Assembly (NCBI GenBank): GCA_000320605.2
Contig: KB445796.1
Coordinates: 1,497,698 to 1,561,697 of the forward strand
Length of the DNA: 64,000 bases
From: Gelatoporia subvermispora B
Taxonomy: Eukaryota > Basidiomycota > Agaricomycetes > Polyporales > Gelatoporiaceae
Direction of reading: 5' to 3'
This document shows positions 44,648 through 57,115 of the stretch, in pieces. Position 1 is the first letter of the stretch; each line of letters begins with the position of its first letter. Under the pieces are notes generated by a model. That model was given only the letters and a program-made list of their open reading frames with translations, was not told where the DNA came from and did not search any database. The position numbers and the translations under genes are program-made.

Positions 44648-46067
44648 ATGTCTCCCGCTATCCTCAACAATGGTTCCCATCCGACCAACGGTCATGCCGT
44701 CAAGAAGCCCCATTTGGACGGATTCGGCACTCTTGCTATCCATGTGGGTTCCGAGCCCAGCCCCGAGACGGGAGCGGTCATTCCTGCTATCTCCTTAAGC
44801 ACGACGTACAAGCAAGATGGAATCGGTCGGCATAAGGTGAGCATCACTGAGGACGCTTCCTAGAAGGCGTTGCTCACACGCCATGTAGGGCTTCGAGTAC
44901 TCGCGGTCCGGCAACCCGAACCGCAACGCGTTGGAGGCAACTCTCGCCGCCGTTGAGGCTGGCGGTGCTAACGCACTCGCGTTCGCCTCAGGGTCTGCGA
45001 CGACGGCGACTGTGCTGCAATCGCTGGGCCCGAACTCGCACATCATCAGCGTGAACGATGTCTATGGCGGCACTTTCCGCTACATGTCCCGGGTCGCGTC
45101 GGAGAATCAGGGTCTCGAGACCACCTTTGTCGACCTCGAGAACGCAGATGACGAGACGATTCTTGCTGCATTCCGTCCCAACACGAAGGTATGTCCCAAA
45201 CAAATTGCATCCATATTATATCACTAATACCTGTCGTAGCTTATCTGGATTGAGTCGCCAACAAACCCTACCCTCCGCCTTATTGACATCCCCCGCATCG
45301 TCTCCCTCGCCCGCTCCACACCCTCTTCGCCCATCATCCTCGTCGACAACACTTTCCTCTCCCCCTTCTACCAGTCCCCCCTCCTGCAAGGTGCCGATAT
45401 CGTCATGCACTCACTTACAAAATACGTCAACGGCCACTCTGACGTTGTAATGGGCGCACTTATTCTGCCCGCACACCACACCGCGCTTGTTGAGAAGCTG
45501 CGTTTCCTCCAGAACGCGATCGGCGCTATCCCGAGCCCGTACGACTGCTGGCTCGCACAGCGCGGCGTCAAGACTCTCCACCTGCGTATGAAGGCGCACG
45601 GTGCAAACGCGCTCGCAGTTGCGCGGGCGTTGGAGCGTTCGCCACACGTCGAGGGCGTCATCTACCCCGGCCTTGCAAGCCACCCGCGCAACGACCTCGC
45701 GTATCGTTCACTCTCGCCGCATGCCCGCAAGTTTGTCGATGAGTTCGCCCAGCAGTACCCCGAGGCGGGCGGATTCCCGTACGGTGGCATGATCTCCTTC
45801 CGCATACGCGGTGGCGCGCAGGAGGCGGAGCGCTTCCTGACCGCGACGCGCCTGTTCACGCTTGCGGAGAGTCTCGGCGGCGTGGAAAGTCTCGCAGAGC
45901 ACCCCGCGCAGATGACCCACGGGAGCATCCCTGAGGCCGAGCGCGCGAAGCTTGGCATTGATGACAACCTGGTCCGACTCTCGGTCGGCGTGGAGGAGGT
46001 TGAGGACCTCCTGGCGGATGTCGAGCAGGCGCTCGAGGTTGCTGTCGGTGCCGCACCGGTGGCGTGA
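44648..46067 (+). CDS. CYS3: cystathionine gamma-lyase
   Basis: Three exons (44648-44836, 44889-45188, 45240-46067) give 438 residues. This PLP enzyme of the Cys/Met-metabolism family cleaves cystathionine to cysteine, 2-oxobutyrate and ammonia in the reverse transsulfuration pathway in the cytosol. Family marks: PAISLSTTYKQD near the N-terminus, FEYSRSGNPNRNALE, ASGSATT, NDVYGGTFRYM, IESPTNPTLRLIDI, VDNTFLSPF, and the PLP Lys in HSLTKYVNGHSD. The end has SLGGVESLAEHP...MTHGSI and SVGVEEVEDLLADVEQAL. CGL and cystathionine gamma-synthase are close relatives; the GFEYSRSGNP motif and length fit the lyase. Codon use is strongly biased to C/G ends. Confidence 0.92.
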
Positions 46068-46667
46068 GCGAGTCAAGAGCATGCATGTAGACGCTATCCG
46101 GGATTTTGCGTACGACTGTGGTATACCATAGAATCTCTTAGATCTTCTGTATATCCCTACTACATCTAGAACATGTAACCGGCTTCTTTTGACACGCAAT
46201 AACTTATGTGGCTCCCCATTGACAGCAGTAGCATCTAAGGGCAACCGTTGCTCGAGTGGCACATCGTGAAAGAAGTTCGATGTTTAGAAGCAACGCAGAT
46301 CAGGGTTCAGGAAGAAGGATTCGCTGCCTGATTGCAAGTGTCAGAGTCAAGGCGGAGAGAAATACAGCGTGCCTGTACAACATCCTCATACGGCTTGTAC
46401 CATGCTGAGGATATAGAGGGTAACATCTCCTTCGAAGCTGAGAACCCGGCCATTACTGCCAATACGTCCTGTGCGGATTGGTGATATCTCACATACACCA
46501 TGTTGCGCGTGTTCGATCGAAGCTGTATATGGAACACAGGTACACCGTGTCGTGAAATGTCTTCGCTCGCCCAAGTGGTGTGAGACATAGATGCAGCGAA
46601 CAGGACATGGATGCGCACCGTCACCCATGCTGATCTGAAGTGCGAACGAAGCAATCAATCTGCGACA
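46068..46667. other. convergent intergenic, 600 bp
   Basis: Lies between the 3' ends of CYS3 and the WBP4-like gene. No coding or RNA feature is supported. Confidence 0.4.
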
Positions 46668-47800
46668 TTAGGATCTCCTGCCTCGATTACCAGCACCACC
46701 CGTAGGCAATTTGCGCTTGCGGAACAGACTACCTGACGACGCAGGTGCTGATACTTCTGCGCCGATCTCGGCCTTGACTAACGGCTCAGTCTTGATATCA
46801 GCAGTCTCCCTCTCCATTTCGGTCGCATGCGTCGGCGTAGACGTAGGAGCCTCTTCCTGCTCCGGTACTCCTGTCCCCTCGGCCTTGGGTTCTGATGCCG
46901 CATCATCGGGCTCTCCAGAATCTCCACGTGAAGGCGTCTCATCTTGCGGCACAAGCTCGCCTGGTTTCCTCCAACCCCGCGCTGTCCATTTCGGCTTTCC
47001 CGAGGCCGAAGGATTACTTGAGCTGGCAGCAATGCCGTTCGAGTTTCCCGGAGCAGACGACAGGTTAGGCTCTGCGTGTTCCTCTTTCTTCTTCAGCTTA
47101 ATCGGTATGATGCCTGGGTCATATAGTTTGCCTAGTCCTACTCCGAGGGTCTTCTTCCGCAGCTTGAACAGCCTCGTGTCCTCGTCTTCGGGGAACGCCT
47201 CAGCTTCACGTTTCTTACTCGTCTCTGCTGGTGCTTCGGCTGGAGGTGCCTCCTCCTGGGCTGTCTCGTTCACTTCCCCCGACGTCGATTGTACGATCGA
47301 TACCAGTTCCCATTCACCCGCAACTCCCTGCGTCTGCCGCAGTTCCGCCTCGGCTTGCAGTCTTTCCGCGTCGGGGTCGGTAAAGCCTAAAGATTGGGCG
47401 GTGGAGTAGTTTGAATATGGATCGGATGGTTTCGTGGGCTTTCGGGGAGCTATGGATGAAGAAGCAACAGGTGCTGTACTGCTGCTGCCTGGCTTGACCA
47501 AACCGGCTCCGACATCCCGAGCGAACGCAGCTTGGGCAGCCTATAAGTGACATGAGCCACGTCCAAGAAACGAGTACAGATATAGCTTACCTGCTCTACC
47601 CGAGCCATCTCTCGTTTCTCTTCTTCCGAATCCTGCTTTTTCTTCTCCCCCGCCTTGTACAGCCCACGCACGAACCGTTCGACATTGCCCTTGTGTCGTA
47701 GACCGCTTTCGTGCTGGCGTCGCGATGGCACATCGTCGGCGATGTAGATGTTGCAGTACTTGCAGAAGTATTTCTTGTGCGAGACCCAGTACTCGCTCAT
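46668..47800 (-). CDS. WBP4/FBP21-like splicing factor (U1-type zinc finger)
   Basis: Two exons (47800-47591, 47540-46668) give 360 residues. The N-terminus MSEYWVSHKKYFCKYCN...RRQHESGLRHKGN is a U1-like/matrin C2H2 zinc finger (Cys-x2-Cys...His-x5-His), as in WW-domain-binding protein 4, a spliceosome component linked to U1/U2 snRNP. A Lys/Glu-rich helix follows (YKAGEKKKQDSEEEKREM). The rest is low complexity, rich in Ser, Pro and Glu, with short conserved stretches (ARGWRKPGEL; SGSLFRKRKLP) and an Arg-rich end. No WW domain is seen, as in other fungal homologues. The ATG at 47800 places the finger at residue 1. Nuclear location is inferred. Confidence 0.75.
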
Positions 47801-49304
47801 GTTGTCAAATACGATGAGAGTCAAGTAAGTCAAGGTAGTACTACTGTGAGTTGAGGCCCGCCGCGGCCGGCGCAGCGCGTTCGCATTAAGCGCCAATCGT
47901 GAGATGCACGTGATTTATAGCGCCCAAATCCCAGGGTCAACACCTAACTTGGGGTCAGTGCCGCCTCCTAGTACTGTTGCAAGTACTGGCCCAGAGCAGA
48001 CCAGGATTGTCCTCCGTTTCTCGGCTGCTCTCTGCCTTTTCGCTTGGAGCACGCTCCTTAGGTTATCTCCATGTCAGACCTTTGACTACTGGGCTTTCTT
48101 GAATGTCTGATATCTTCTGTGTAACCGTGTCTACTACTACTCGTGATAAAGACTGCGTGACTGCAATCACGACTCGGAGTCCGACCAAGGATAGCTTCGA
48201 TGGCAACAATGGATACGAAATCTCAAGCCACGCCGATGTTTTATGGCCACCCAGTCTTTTCATGCTCCCAGTGCGCTGCTGTCATAGTCTGTACTCATCT
48301 ATCTTTCGGGCGCTTCGTCGGACTCATCGCCTAAAATAGGCTCTTCAGGACGAGCTGATCAGCAAGGCTTTCTCTGGCAGAGATGGCCGTGGCTAGCGAG
48401 TTCTCATTCTTGCGAAGCCTGCCCTTGTATTAATCGTCTTGACCTAGCCTGATGCATTCGGCTGTAAATGTGAAGATGGGCAAGCGCGAGGACAGACCCC
48501 TCTTGTACGTGGTATTCACACGTTTAATGGTATTCACTATCGATATCGCACCGTCTGTATCCAGGACGGGGGTACACACCGTTGCTGATGTGTATTGTAT
48601 GGGATGTAACGATCGCCTCGGCTGGTACTACCACAAAGCATCGGACCAGTCGCAGAAGTATAAGGAAGGTGTGTGGCATCTAATTCTGGTAAATGACATA
48701 AGATTCCCTACGCTTTTCAGGCAAATATTTACTGGAGAGAGAGAAATTGGTGAAGGAAAATGCATGGAAATTAGATGAATGAGCTCGTGCAATACGCTTT
48801 CTTTCTCGGCTATGCTTTCCCCCTATGTGTCATGCGGGAATACCCCGGTGCCACGGACTCGATATAGATGTACTGACGTGTACTATGCTCGTGTCTCATT
48901 CCATCACAGTTCGAGCGCAGTTCTGTCTGGTATCGAGAATGGACTGCCGGGATCGACGGCGTCGTGAGAACGCTATACATTCATGCAAGGTAACTTGCCT
49001 GTAAGTAGCTTGTGGCTGTGTTCAGAGATAAAGCATTCTTCGCCGGATCGGAAATGCTTGGGGTTACTTGCCGTTCTCTTCGGATTGCCCTGTACTTGCA
49101 GCTGAGTGCAGGACGAGCTCCAGAATGTCGACTTCTGACTTATCGCTGTTCGCCACGGGAAACGCTGGTGTATGTGGTTGCCCCATTTGGTGGCACGTGC
49201 TTCGCGCTTGAGATCGATTGAACGGAGAACCACTGCCCTCGCAGCCTGACATCTTGGTCTTCATCTACTTCTTTCACCTACTAGTCACTGACCACTGACG
49301 GAAG
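47801..49304. other. divergent intergenic, 1.5 kb
   Basis: Lies between the WBP4-like gene (minus) and ATG3 (plus). No coding support was found; small open frames look random. Confidence 0.4.
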
Positions 49305-50756
49305 ATGCATGCAATTCAGGTGAGACTCAAAGCCCGATATTACAGCGCACCTTCTCACCCGACCCCGTAGCAACAATACTGGGCAGTCCGAGATTATCTG
49401 AGCCCTGTATGAGATCTCCGCTGCTCTACCTGAGTGATCAACAACTCAATTCTCTTCAACAACAGGTGCTCAAGGAGAGCAAGTTCAAGGAACATGGGCG
49501 CATTACCCCTGGTATGTAATGCTTTGCGCTGCACGCGATGATGACTCATGCAACGTCCAGAGGAGTTCGTCGCTGCAGGAGATTTCTTGGCGTACAAGTT
49601 TCCGGTGTGGTCATGGTCAGGCAGCTTCTATGAGCGATCTGACCTTCTGTACTAATCACATCACACAGGGAACGAGGCGACGCGTCCAAAGCTCGAGACT
49701 ACCTTCCGGCTGATAAGCAGTACTTGGTGACACGGGGGGTACCCTGCCTGCGGCGCGCCACGGCGCTTGCATACACTGACGCAGATGAGGATGCTGAGCG
49801 TCTGCTATCATTCGGTGACCTCTCCTCGACGGGCAATGAGGCAGACGAGTGGGTTGAGACACACACGGGCCGTGCGAACACACACGACAGTGCCGCGAAC
49901 CCCGGCGAGATTGACGAGATCCCGGACGCGGACGACGGCGCAGGCGATGGCGGGGTATCGGGCGCTATGGGCGGACTATCCCTTGGAGACCAGGGCGCCA
50001 GCGCGGGGGAGATTCCGGACATGGATGACATCCCGGATATGGAAGAGGAGGACCTGGAGGCTGCGGAGGACGAGGCGACAGCTGCTCCGACGAAGCCCGT
50101 AGCGGATTCCGAAGGTCTGGAGCCATGGTGTGTCAATAGCCCTCACGCTCGGGATTGTGTTACTGATCAGGGTACTCAGCGAGGTCGAGGTGGCGAAGGG
50201 CAACTTGCTACAAGTCAGGACATACGACGTAATGATCACTTATGACAAGTACTACCAGACACCACGTATCTGGCTCATCGGTTATGATGAGGTGCGCTGC
50301 AAAGCAGTGCAATGCTCAGGATATCTGTTGACACGAACGCACTAGAACCGCACGCCTTTGACGCCATCACAGATCTTCCAGGATGTATCAGCCGACCATG
50401 CCTTCAAAACCGTGACCATTGAACCCTTCCCGCACTCCGCGACCCTGCAGGCAGCCTCTGTACACCCTTGCAAGCACGCGAGCGTGATGAAGAAGGTCAT
50501 TGAGCGCATGAACCAAGGTGTCATCGAGGAGCAGCAAGCACGTAGGGCCTCAGGCGGTGCACCTGTACAGAAGGACAAGCGCGGCAAGTGGCTGTTTCGT
50601 CGCGCAAGTGGGAATGGCAAAGACGACAAGATAAGTGCGCCCCCGGGTGAAGAGGATGTTGAGGGCATGCGTGTCGACTTCTACCTTGTCGTGTTCCTCA
50701 AGTTTATCGCATCCATTGTACCGACGATCGAGGTGGACTCTACGACGGCATTCTAA
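49305..50756 (+). CDS. ATG3: autophagy E2-like enzyme ATG3
   Basis: Seven exons (49305-49319, 49371-49406, 49466-49511, 49561-49615, 49669-50127, 50171-50291, 50346-50756) give 380 residues. ATG3 transfers ATG8 to phosphatidylethanolamine on the autophagosome membrane. The start [17 protein letters not shown] is the membrane-curvature-sensing amphipathic helix, split over two tiny exons (15 and 36 nt). Then come [40 protein letters not shown], the flexible acidic loop (about residues 100-190, with repeated IPDMDD), [19 protein letters not shown], and the catalytic Cys in [14 protein letters not shown]. The end [19 protein letters not shown] is the family C-terminus. An Arg/Lys-rich insertion (about 25 residues, [14 protein letters not shown]) lies after the catalytic site. 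Confidence 0.95.
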
Positions 50757-51068
50757 GATGCAACGATGCGGACAGGGGAGATCGGATCATAGATGGAAGG
50801 ATACCTATGGGACTATGTGTTATGCTTTCATGAAGTTTTTGCGGCTGTGTATAGTAGTTGGTGTAAATCCCGATGCATGATGCCTGATGGCGCAGTTCTG
50901 TGCGCGACGCGACGCGGCTATTCCGGGCGAACTGTGGCCAGGTGCATGTGAATCCCGCGCGAGTGGCTATTTCAGCGTCGCAGCGCCCATCGTCTGCGCA
51001 CGATCTCGCTGTACCTTGCTGAAGGCGCGCTATATGAACCCGCAGCTCGTCTTCCGACAGTCACAATC
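50757..51068. other. intergenic, 312 bp
   Basis: Short spacer between ATG3 and the sphingosine-phosphate lyase gene, presumably the latter's promoter. No clear TATA box. Confidence 0.4.
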
Positions 51069-53390
51069 ATGGACGCAGTCCTGAGCAGCACCCGGCTGCG
51101 AGCCTTGTACGGAAGCAGCCCGCTCGAGCACATCAAGACCCTGGTCATTGCTTATCTGCTCCTCAAGCAAACTCTGCAGGTCTACCGGCACTTGCGCGCT
51201 CGTGGAGTCATTCAATCTGTCCAAGATGCATGCAAATGGGCCGTGCAGGTATGTGCCACCAATTCGTGCTCAGATGGATGCTACATTGCGGTTGAACATG
51301 ATAGGAGGTAATGCTACTTGCGCTGCGCCTCCCGGCCGCACGGAGGAAGGTCGACACGGAGCTCGGAAAAGCGAGGATTCAAATTGAGTCAAAGATGATT
51401 GCTCAAGGTCCTGGCGTCACCAGGCACCTTGCATTGCCAGAGAACGGGAAGACGCCAGACTGGATTTTGCATGAGATGGAGAAGATGGACGCCGAATTTG
51501 ACAATCACTCGGACTGGCGAGATGGCAAGATTTCGGGTGCTGTCTATCGTACGTGTAACCTACTCCCCCTCGAGCGTTCAATTCCCCTGAACATGCCTTG
51601 ACGACCTGCTCCTCTTTTGCACAGATGGGGGCGAAGACCTGATGAAGGTCATCATGGCGGCGATGGAACGGTACTCTGTCTCGAACCCGCTGCATCCGGA
51701 TGTGTTCCCCAGTGTCCGGAAAATGGAGGCAGAAATCGTCGCAATGTGCTTGAAAATGTACAATAATCCTAACGGAGCCGGCGCGACGACCTCTGGAGGA
51801 ACTGAATCCATCGTCTTGGCTGTTAAGACCTACCGTGAATGGGCCAGAGCCGTCAAGGGAATCACTAAGCCTGAGATGTACGTGATACGGGTCTGCTCCC
51901 CTCCCATGGCCTCTACTATTAATCGACGACACTTTCTAAACCGGGTCTTATACGCAGGGTCATCCCGGAGACGGCTCATGTCGCATTTGACAAGGGTGCA
52001 GCCTACTTTGGCATCAAGACACACACCATCCCTGTCGATCCCATTACGCGACAGGTCAATATCAAGCGTGTAGCGCGAGCTATGTGAGCTACCAAAGTTG
52101 ACTCCTGTGACACGCCTTGCCTGCTCTTGGCTGATACTTGCCTCAGCAATGCAAACACCATCATGGTAGGTTAGCCGCTTCTTTGCCGCATCATCAGTCT
52201 GAATAACCTCGTGCAGATCGTTGGCTCTGCGGTGAACTTCCCAGATGGCTGTCAGGATGATATCGTGTCTCTCGGCCAGTTGGCGACGAAACATAAGATT
52301 GGTTTGCACGTGGACTGCTGCCTGGGCAGTTTTATCATGCCGTTCCTGGAGGAAGCAGGATTCCCCGTGAAACCCTTTGATTTCCGTGTACAGGGTGTCA
52401 CCAGCATCAGCTGTGATACTCACAAGGTAGACCGACTCCCCATTCGCTGCTGTGAGCTCTGCATTAACGTTTTTATCTCAGTACGGCTTCGCTCCTAAGG
52501 TCAGTTGTCATCTACAATTGTTCACCCACCTGCTCTTGGCTGAGTGTGACGCTAGGGCAATTCAGTCATCATGTATCGCAACCCCGAATTACGCCGTCAT
52601 CAGTATTATATCAACCCGGATTGGGTGGGAGGTTTGTATGCTAGCCCCACTATCGCGGGTTCGCGGTACGCGTTTTCTCTGTGTGATTGCATACGAACCA
52701 TTTCCTGAGGGGCGGAATAGTCCAGGTGCCATCCTTGCGGGGACGTGGGCAGCCCTGCAATATATGGGACACTCGTACGTCCGCTCACCCCGCCCGATGG
52801 CCGACCACTGACACACCGGATTTGCAGCGGATACCTCGAGTCGTGCAAGTCCATTGTCTCCGCCGCGCGGCGGATCGCGCACGGAATCACGGAGGAGATC
52901 CCGGAGCTATACGTGCTCGGGAACCCGCCGGCATCGGTCGTCGCGTTCGGGTCGAACAGCGCAGACATCAGCGCGCTCGAGGTCGGCGACGCGATGTCGC
53001 GCAAGGGCTGGCACCTGAACGGGCTCAGCCGCCCCGGGGCCGTGCACATTGCTGTCACCGTACGCGCTTCCTACTGCTATCATACCGCCTGTTGACCCCA
53101 GCTTGTGTCCCCCCATGCTGCGTTTGCATACTGATAATTGGTTTTGTAGCGGCTGACTGTTCCCCACGTTGACGAGTTCATTGCGGACCTGAAGGACTCG
53201 GTCCGCGAGGCGCGGTTTGCGCCGCCCGGCAAGGGCACGATGATGACCCTCTATGGTTTGTGTTTATTACTGCTACTATTCTGCTGCTCGCTCACATGTC
53301 CCCGCAGGATTGGGCTCATCGAGCCCTGTAGGCCCCCGACTTGTCGGCCGTGTCGCAGAGATGTTCCTTGATACGCTTTACAAGGCGTGA
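51069..53390 (+). CDS. DPL1: sphingosine-1-phosphate lyase
   Basis: Twelve exons (51069-51248, 51305-51548, 51625-51877, 51958-52083, 52147-52165, 52217-52426, 52482-52499, 52556-52665, 52721-52774, 52828-53059, 53150-53255, 53308-53390) give 544 residues. This PLP-dependent ER enzyme cleaves phosphorylated sphingoid bases to a fatty aldehyde and phosphoethanolamine, the exit step of sphingolipid catabolism. A hydrophobic N-terminal segment (about 20-40) fits the ER anchor. Motifs: [76 protein letters not shown], and the PLP Lys of SCDTHK-YGFAPKG. Exon 6 ends exactly after that Lys, and the next exon is 18 nt (YGFAPK). Exon 5 is 19 nt. The exon 2 acceptor could be 3 nt later. Confidence 0.94.
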
Positions 53391-53904
53391 ACGCGAGCGG
53401 ACAGTGAGGATGCTACGGACTTGATTAATGCGACTCAGATTTTTTGTGTATGTATGCGCTGCTCTAGCTGTGAGCCTGTCCGTGATGCCAGTAGGCATGG
53501 AATGGCTGAAGACTCGATCTTTACCCCTGCTCCGATATTCCGATGATTGTTACAATCCTGCCGTGTGCATATTGGTGATGCGAGCGAGCGATTGCCCGCG
53601 CGAGTGCGTAGTGTTTGATATCGTCCTAAACTACCACGGTCACGTCAGCACGTCGCGAAACTCGTTGGGCAACAACAGGGGCGGGGCACGTTTGCATCCT
53701 AGGGTCGTACACGTTTTCTAATTCGGAATCGGTCTTGACCAATATGATGTCCTGCCCTGCTTCCCTCATGTTCGGGGAGCCGTAGATATGCACACAACGT
53801 TCAACGCGGATCCCTTTAGCGATTTACAACTGCTCACGGCCGCCGTCGCAACCAGACTCTACGAATATACGGGCTAGACCTGCACAAGAAGCACGGTGAC
53901 GAGA
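53391..53904. other. intergenic, about 510 bp
   Basis: Start of the gene-poor block. Nothing recognised. Confidence 0.35.
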
Positions 53905-54046
53905 GGTGCTTCAGCATGACGCTATGCGAGTGGGATACTTTGCACAGTGGCCAAGCCCACGATTGAAATACAGAACTTGGGTGCTTCAGGATGACGCTAT
54001 GCGAGTGAGATACTTTGCACGTCCGCCGAGCTCACGATTGAAATAC
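53905..54046 (+). repeat. two-copy tandem repeat, period 75
   Basis: Copies 53905-53971 and 53980-54046 share GGTGCTTCAG, ATGACGCTATGCGAGTG, GATACTTTGCAC and CACGATTGAAATAC, with a divergent stretch of about 12 bases in the middle. No coding function is evident. Confidence 0.75.
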
Positions 54047-54321
54047 TAACCCTGGAAGCACACCGGCGGCAGCAGGGCCGATCGCAACTCGAGTCTGAAT
54101 CTGGGTACCGACGAGTGCTATTATTGCCGTTCGGGGATTCTCCAAGTCGATTCGGGGTGCGTCCAATGCAGGCGTTTGTTATGCAGGCCATATGGGCAGA
54201 ATACGTGGTGTTCTAGGCACCGGAGATCACAAGATAGAAGTCCAAAGGGTCGTAGCCCTGTGCGAGTGTGTCTATTGTGGCGAAGCCTGGACCGTCGGTA
54301 TGACATACTTGCGGGCACGGG

Positions 54322-54477
54322 GACGGTCATCGCACGGAGGGAACAATCGACGAGATGTATTGAGCACTATCTAGATAGCCCACTCACTGGTAGATGCTGA
54401 ATGCAGCACAGTGGACGGCGACGGTCATCGCACGAAGGGAACAATCGACGAGATGCATTAGACACTATCTAGATAGC
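54322..54477 (+). repeat. two-copy direct repeat of 58 bp
   Basis: Copies 54322-54379 and 54420-54477 share GACGGTCATCGCACG and GGGAACAATCGACGAGATG. Both end in ACTATCTAGATAGC, which contains the palindrome CTATCTAGATAG. They differ at only a few bases. Confidence 0.75.
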
Positions 54478-57115
54478 ATATACATCGGTGGACGCTGTGG
54501 ACGCACGAACGTTTGAACCGAACGAAGGCCCATTACCAGAGCCGGCCTAGGCTTTCGTGCGTAAACAACGTTAGATTGGGGGTTCCTGCGACGAACGATC
54601 CACGGTTTCAGAAAAGCTCGATCCACTAGACTGGCCGTCCATCAGAAAACACCAGGCGTCTCCGCGATAGGCCTTCCATTCCACTTCCCATCAACGCCAC
54701 CTGCACCCATCAGGCCCCAAATGATCACATACCCATTTCCGACGACAAAAGCACGTCCGGCGGGCGCCCGGGCTATTGTCCGCATTCGCGCAGCGACGAG
54801 CATCAAGTGCGTCGTCGGGCACAACACTAAGCCGTGTGGCGCGCGAGGCTGGAGCGGCCGGCTGCGCGCTGCACTTGTGCGTCATGAAGGGACCGTAGAG
54901 TCTAGAGCAGAGGGAGTTTGATTCAAGCATTGCACGTATGGGAAAGCGGTGCAGGCCTCGGCCTGGCGGAAATTGGTGTGTGGTGCAGGCTGGAGAGCAC
55001 CGCGGCTCGCGAGTGCGTGGATACGGTCCTGCTCCAAGCCGCGGTACCATCCCGGCCACTTTCGAGGAGCGCAGGAGCGGAAGCGTCACCTGAGCGCGGC
55101 AATGATAGCGCGAGAGGACGCTTGTGTGCAGCGAGATTGCCACTGAGATGGGCTCCCCAGTGTCTCGGGCGATACGCCCTGGAATGGACGCGATAGCAGA
55201 GCGCAGTGCGCAGTGCGGAATCCGAGGGCTCCTGGCGCGATACGCACCTCGCCCGCCGCCCCAGGATTTGACCAGGAAATTGCAGATACCGGCCGCGCGC
55301 GCCGGGGGGCTCAAAAATAACCTTACGCAGTACCCACCCGAGCCGCGTCCGCGCAGCGTGTGCGCCGGCGCACACACGTCCAGCGCAAATTGCGCGCGCC
55401 GGGCCCGCGCGCCGCGCGCAGATCGCCCAAGGGGGCCACGGCCGCGAAGCCCGCGCAGGCGACGAGAAAATTCGCCGCGAAATGACCGCGAGAACAGGGC
55501 CCGAAGCACGCTCGCCGCGCCCTATCGCTGCATCTCGCGCGCGGCGCAGCGTTGTGTGCAGTAGCACAGTTGCCATACTGGGTTGCGCACGCAGATCGAT
55601 CAGGGTTACCAGGACGGCAGGCGCGCGGGGGCGTGCGAGAGCCTAGATAGCCCTGAGGCCCGCGGAATAGAAGGGCGCGAGATGAGATATGATGGTTCGT
55701 ATCCGTGAAAGCCGCGAGAGTGTGTGGACGTGAAGGGTGCGAGAGAGGAGGATAGCGGGACGGGAGAGGGGCGGAACGTGTGCAGGGTCGGGGGGAAGAT
55801 GCCTTGCTGGGCCTGTGCAACAGTCGCGGGAGGGGTTCTGCGCAAGACCGCGGACGGTGGTAGCGGCACCGCCTAAGCGAGCAGTCTGACGCAGATCGGC
55901 CGCGACAGCTGCACCGACAAGTTTATCCGTCGAAATTTTGCTAGTACGTTCGAGGATGTTCTGGCATGGCGGTCCTTTCTGTCTTGCATTGTGCTGTGGG
56001 CCGATGACATGTAATTGCGGCCGTCCGCTGTTCCGCTGGAATAACTTGGGATCATCTACGCGCGAAGATGGATTTCATCTCTGCTACCTTGATGTGCCGA
56101 AGATTGGCCGGGTCGGGATGTGCCGGGGAAGATGGCCATGGATGATTAGCTGCAGCAGAACGGCTGAGAAGGCGCTGTCATATTTTGGTATCTGTCGCAC
56201 ACCAGATATGGACATGCATAGACAGGAAGCTGCTGCTTCGACTTTGTGGCGCCTGCCTGTTTTGTGCCGCAGCACGTCGTCTCTGCTGGCTGACGATCTC
56301 CTTCCACTCCACACCAAAAATTGTTCGAAGTCGAGAAAGAATTTCGCAGCATGCAGAGGCTCCACAGACGCGTGAAAACAGTTGCTATGTCTCGAAGAAG
56401 AGGGGACCGCGGACATGACATGCCGGGATCACTCTATGTCAGGTGCGTGGCGAAGCAGAAGGCGAAGAGACACAGCAGCAAGGCGTGACAAGAAGCAACG
56501 TTCGTCGGAGAGTTGCCTGATGCAGTTTTGCCGCGCGGGAACACGAGCAGATAGACGTGAGACGAGATACGGGCACAGATAAGGTAGACTGCATGCAGAA
56601 GCTGGGCGTATCGAGCGTGGAACGGGGAGATGGACCCCGGTGTGCCTGCGATGGCTGTCACGATCCGGAGCGTGCGGCGGAAGGCGTCCACGTTCTGGTC
56701 AGGGATGGCGGGCCGGTGGGGGAGTATGACGTACATGGGGCGAGACCAGGCGATGCGATGCGAGGCGAGGCGACGCAGGGACGCACAGGAGGCGTCGCGG
56801 ACAGGTGCGAGCATGGCACGGAGGTCCCTCAGCCCCGCGCGCGCTGGCAGGAGACGGCGGGAGGGACAGAACGGGTGGACGGGCAGGCTCGGGGCTCGGA
56901 GCGGAACACGTGCGGGATCTGCCCGGGCTCTGCGTGGCTCTGCCGTCTCTGCAGGGCTCTGTGTTGGCGTCCGCTCGACTCCGCTGGGCTCCCATTGGCT
57001 CAGCGCTGCACAGCGGCCTCGACGGACCCGCAATGAAAATCCACGTCGAGGCGTGTGCCGAGCGAGATAAAAAAGCGCCGGAGTGCCGCCGTGCGCGAGA
57101 CGGACCGGGAGAGCG
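54478..57115. other. gene-poor, very GC-rich block
   Basis: Composition rises sharply, above all at 54,900-55,560 and 56,600-57,100, with many CpG and GCGCGC tracts. Long open frames occur on both strands and in several frames at once, as expected from stop-poor GC-rich DNA. None has recognisable motifs, starts or splice structure, so I call no gene. It may be old repeat sequence. Confidence 0.4.

Noticed and set aside
46711..47409. 232-codon plus-strand Ser-rich frame
   Set aside because: Antisense shadow of the WBP4-like gene, which has a zinc finger and a clean intron on the minus strand.
54691..55576. Long minus-strand open frames (217-272 codons) in the GC-rich block
   Set aside because: Two or three frames are open over the same bases, the translations are Arg/Ala/Pro-rich without motifs, and no splice signals or promoter fit.
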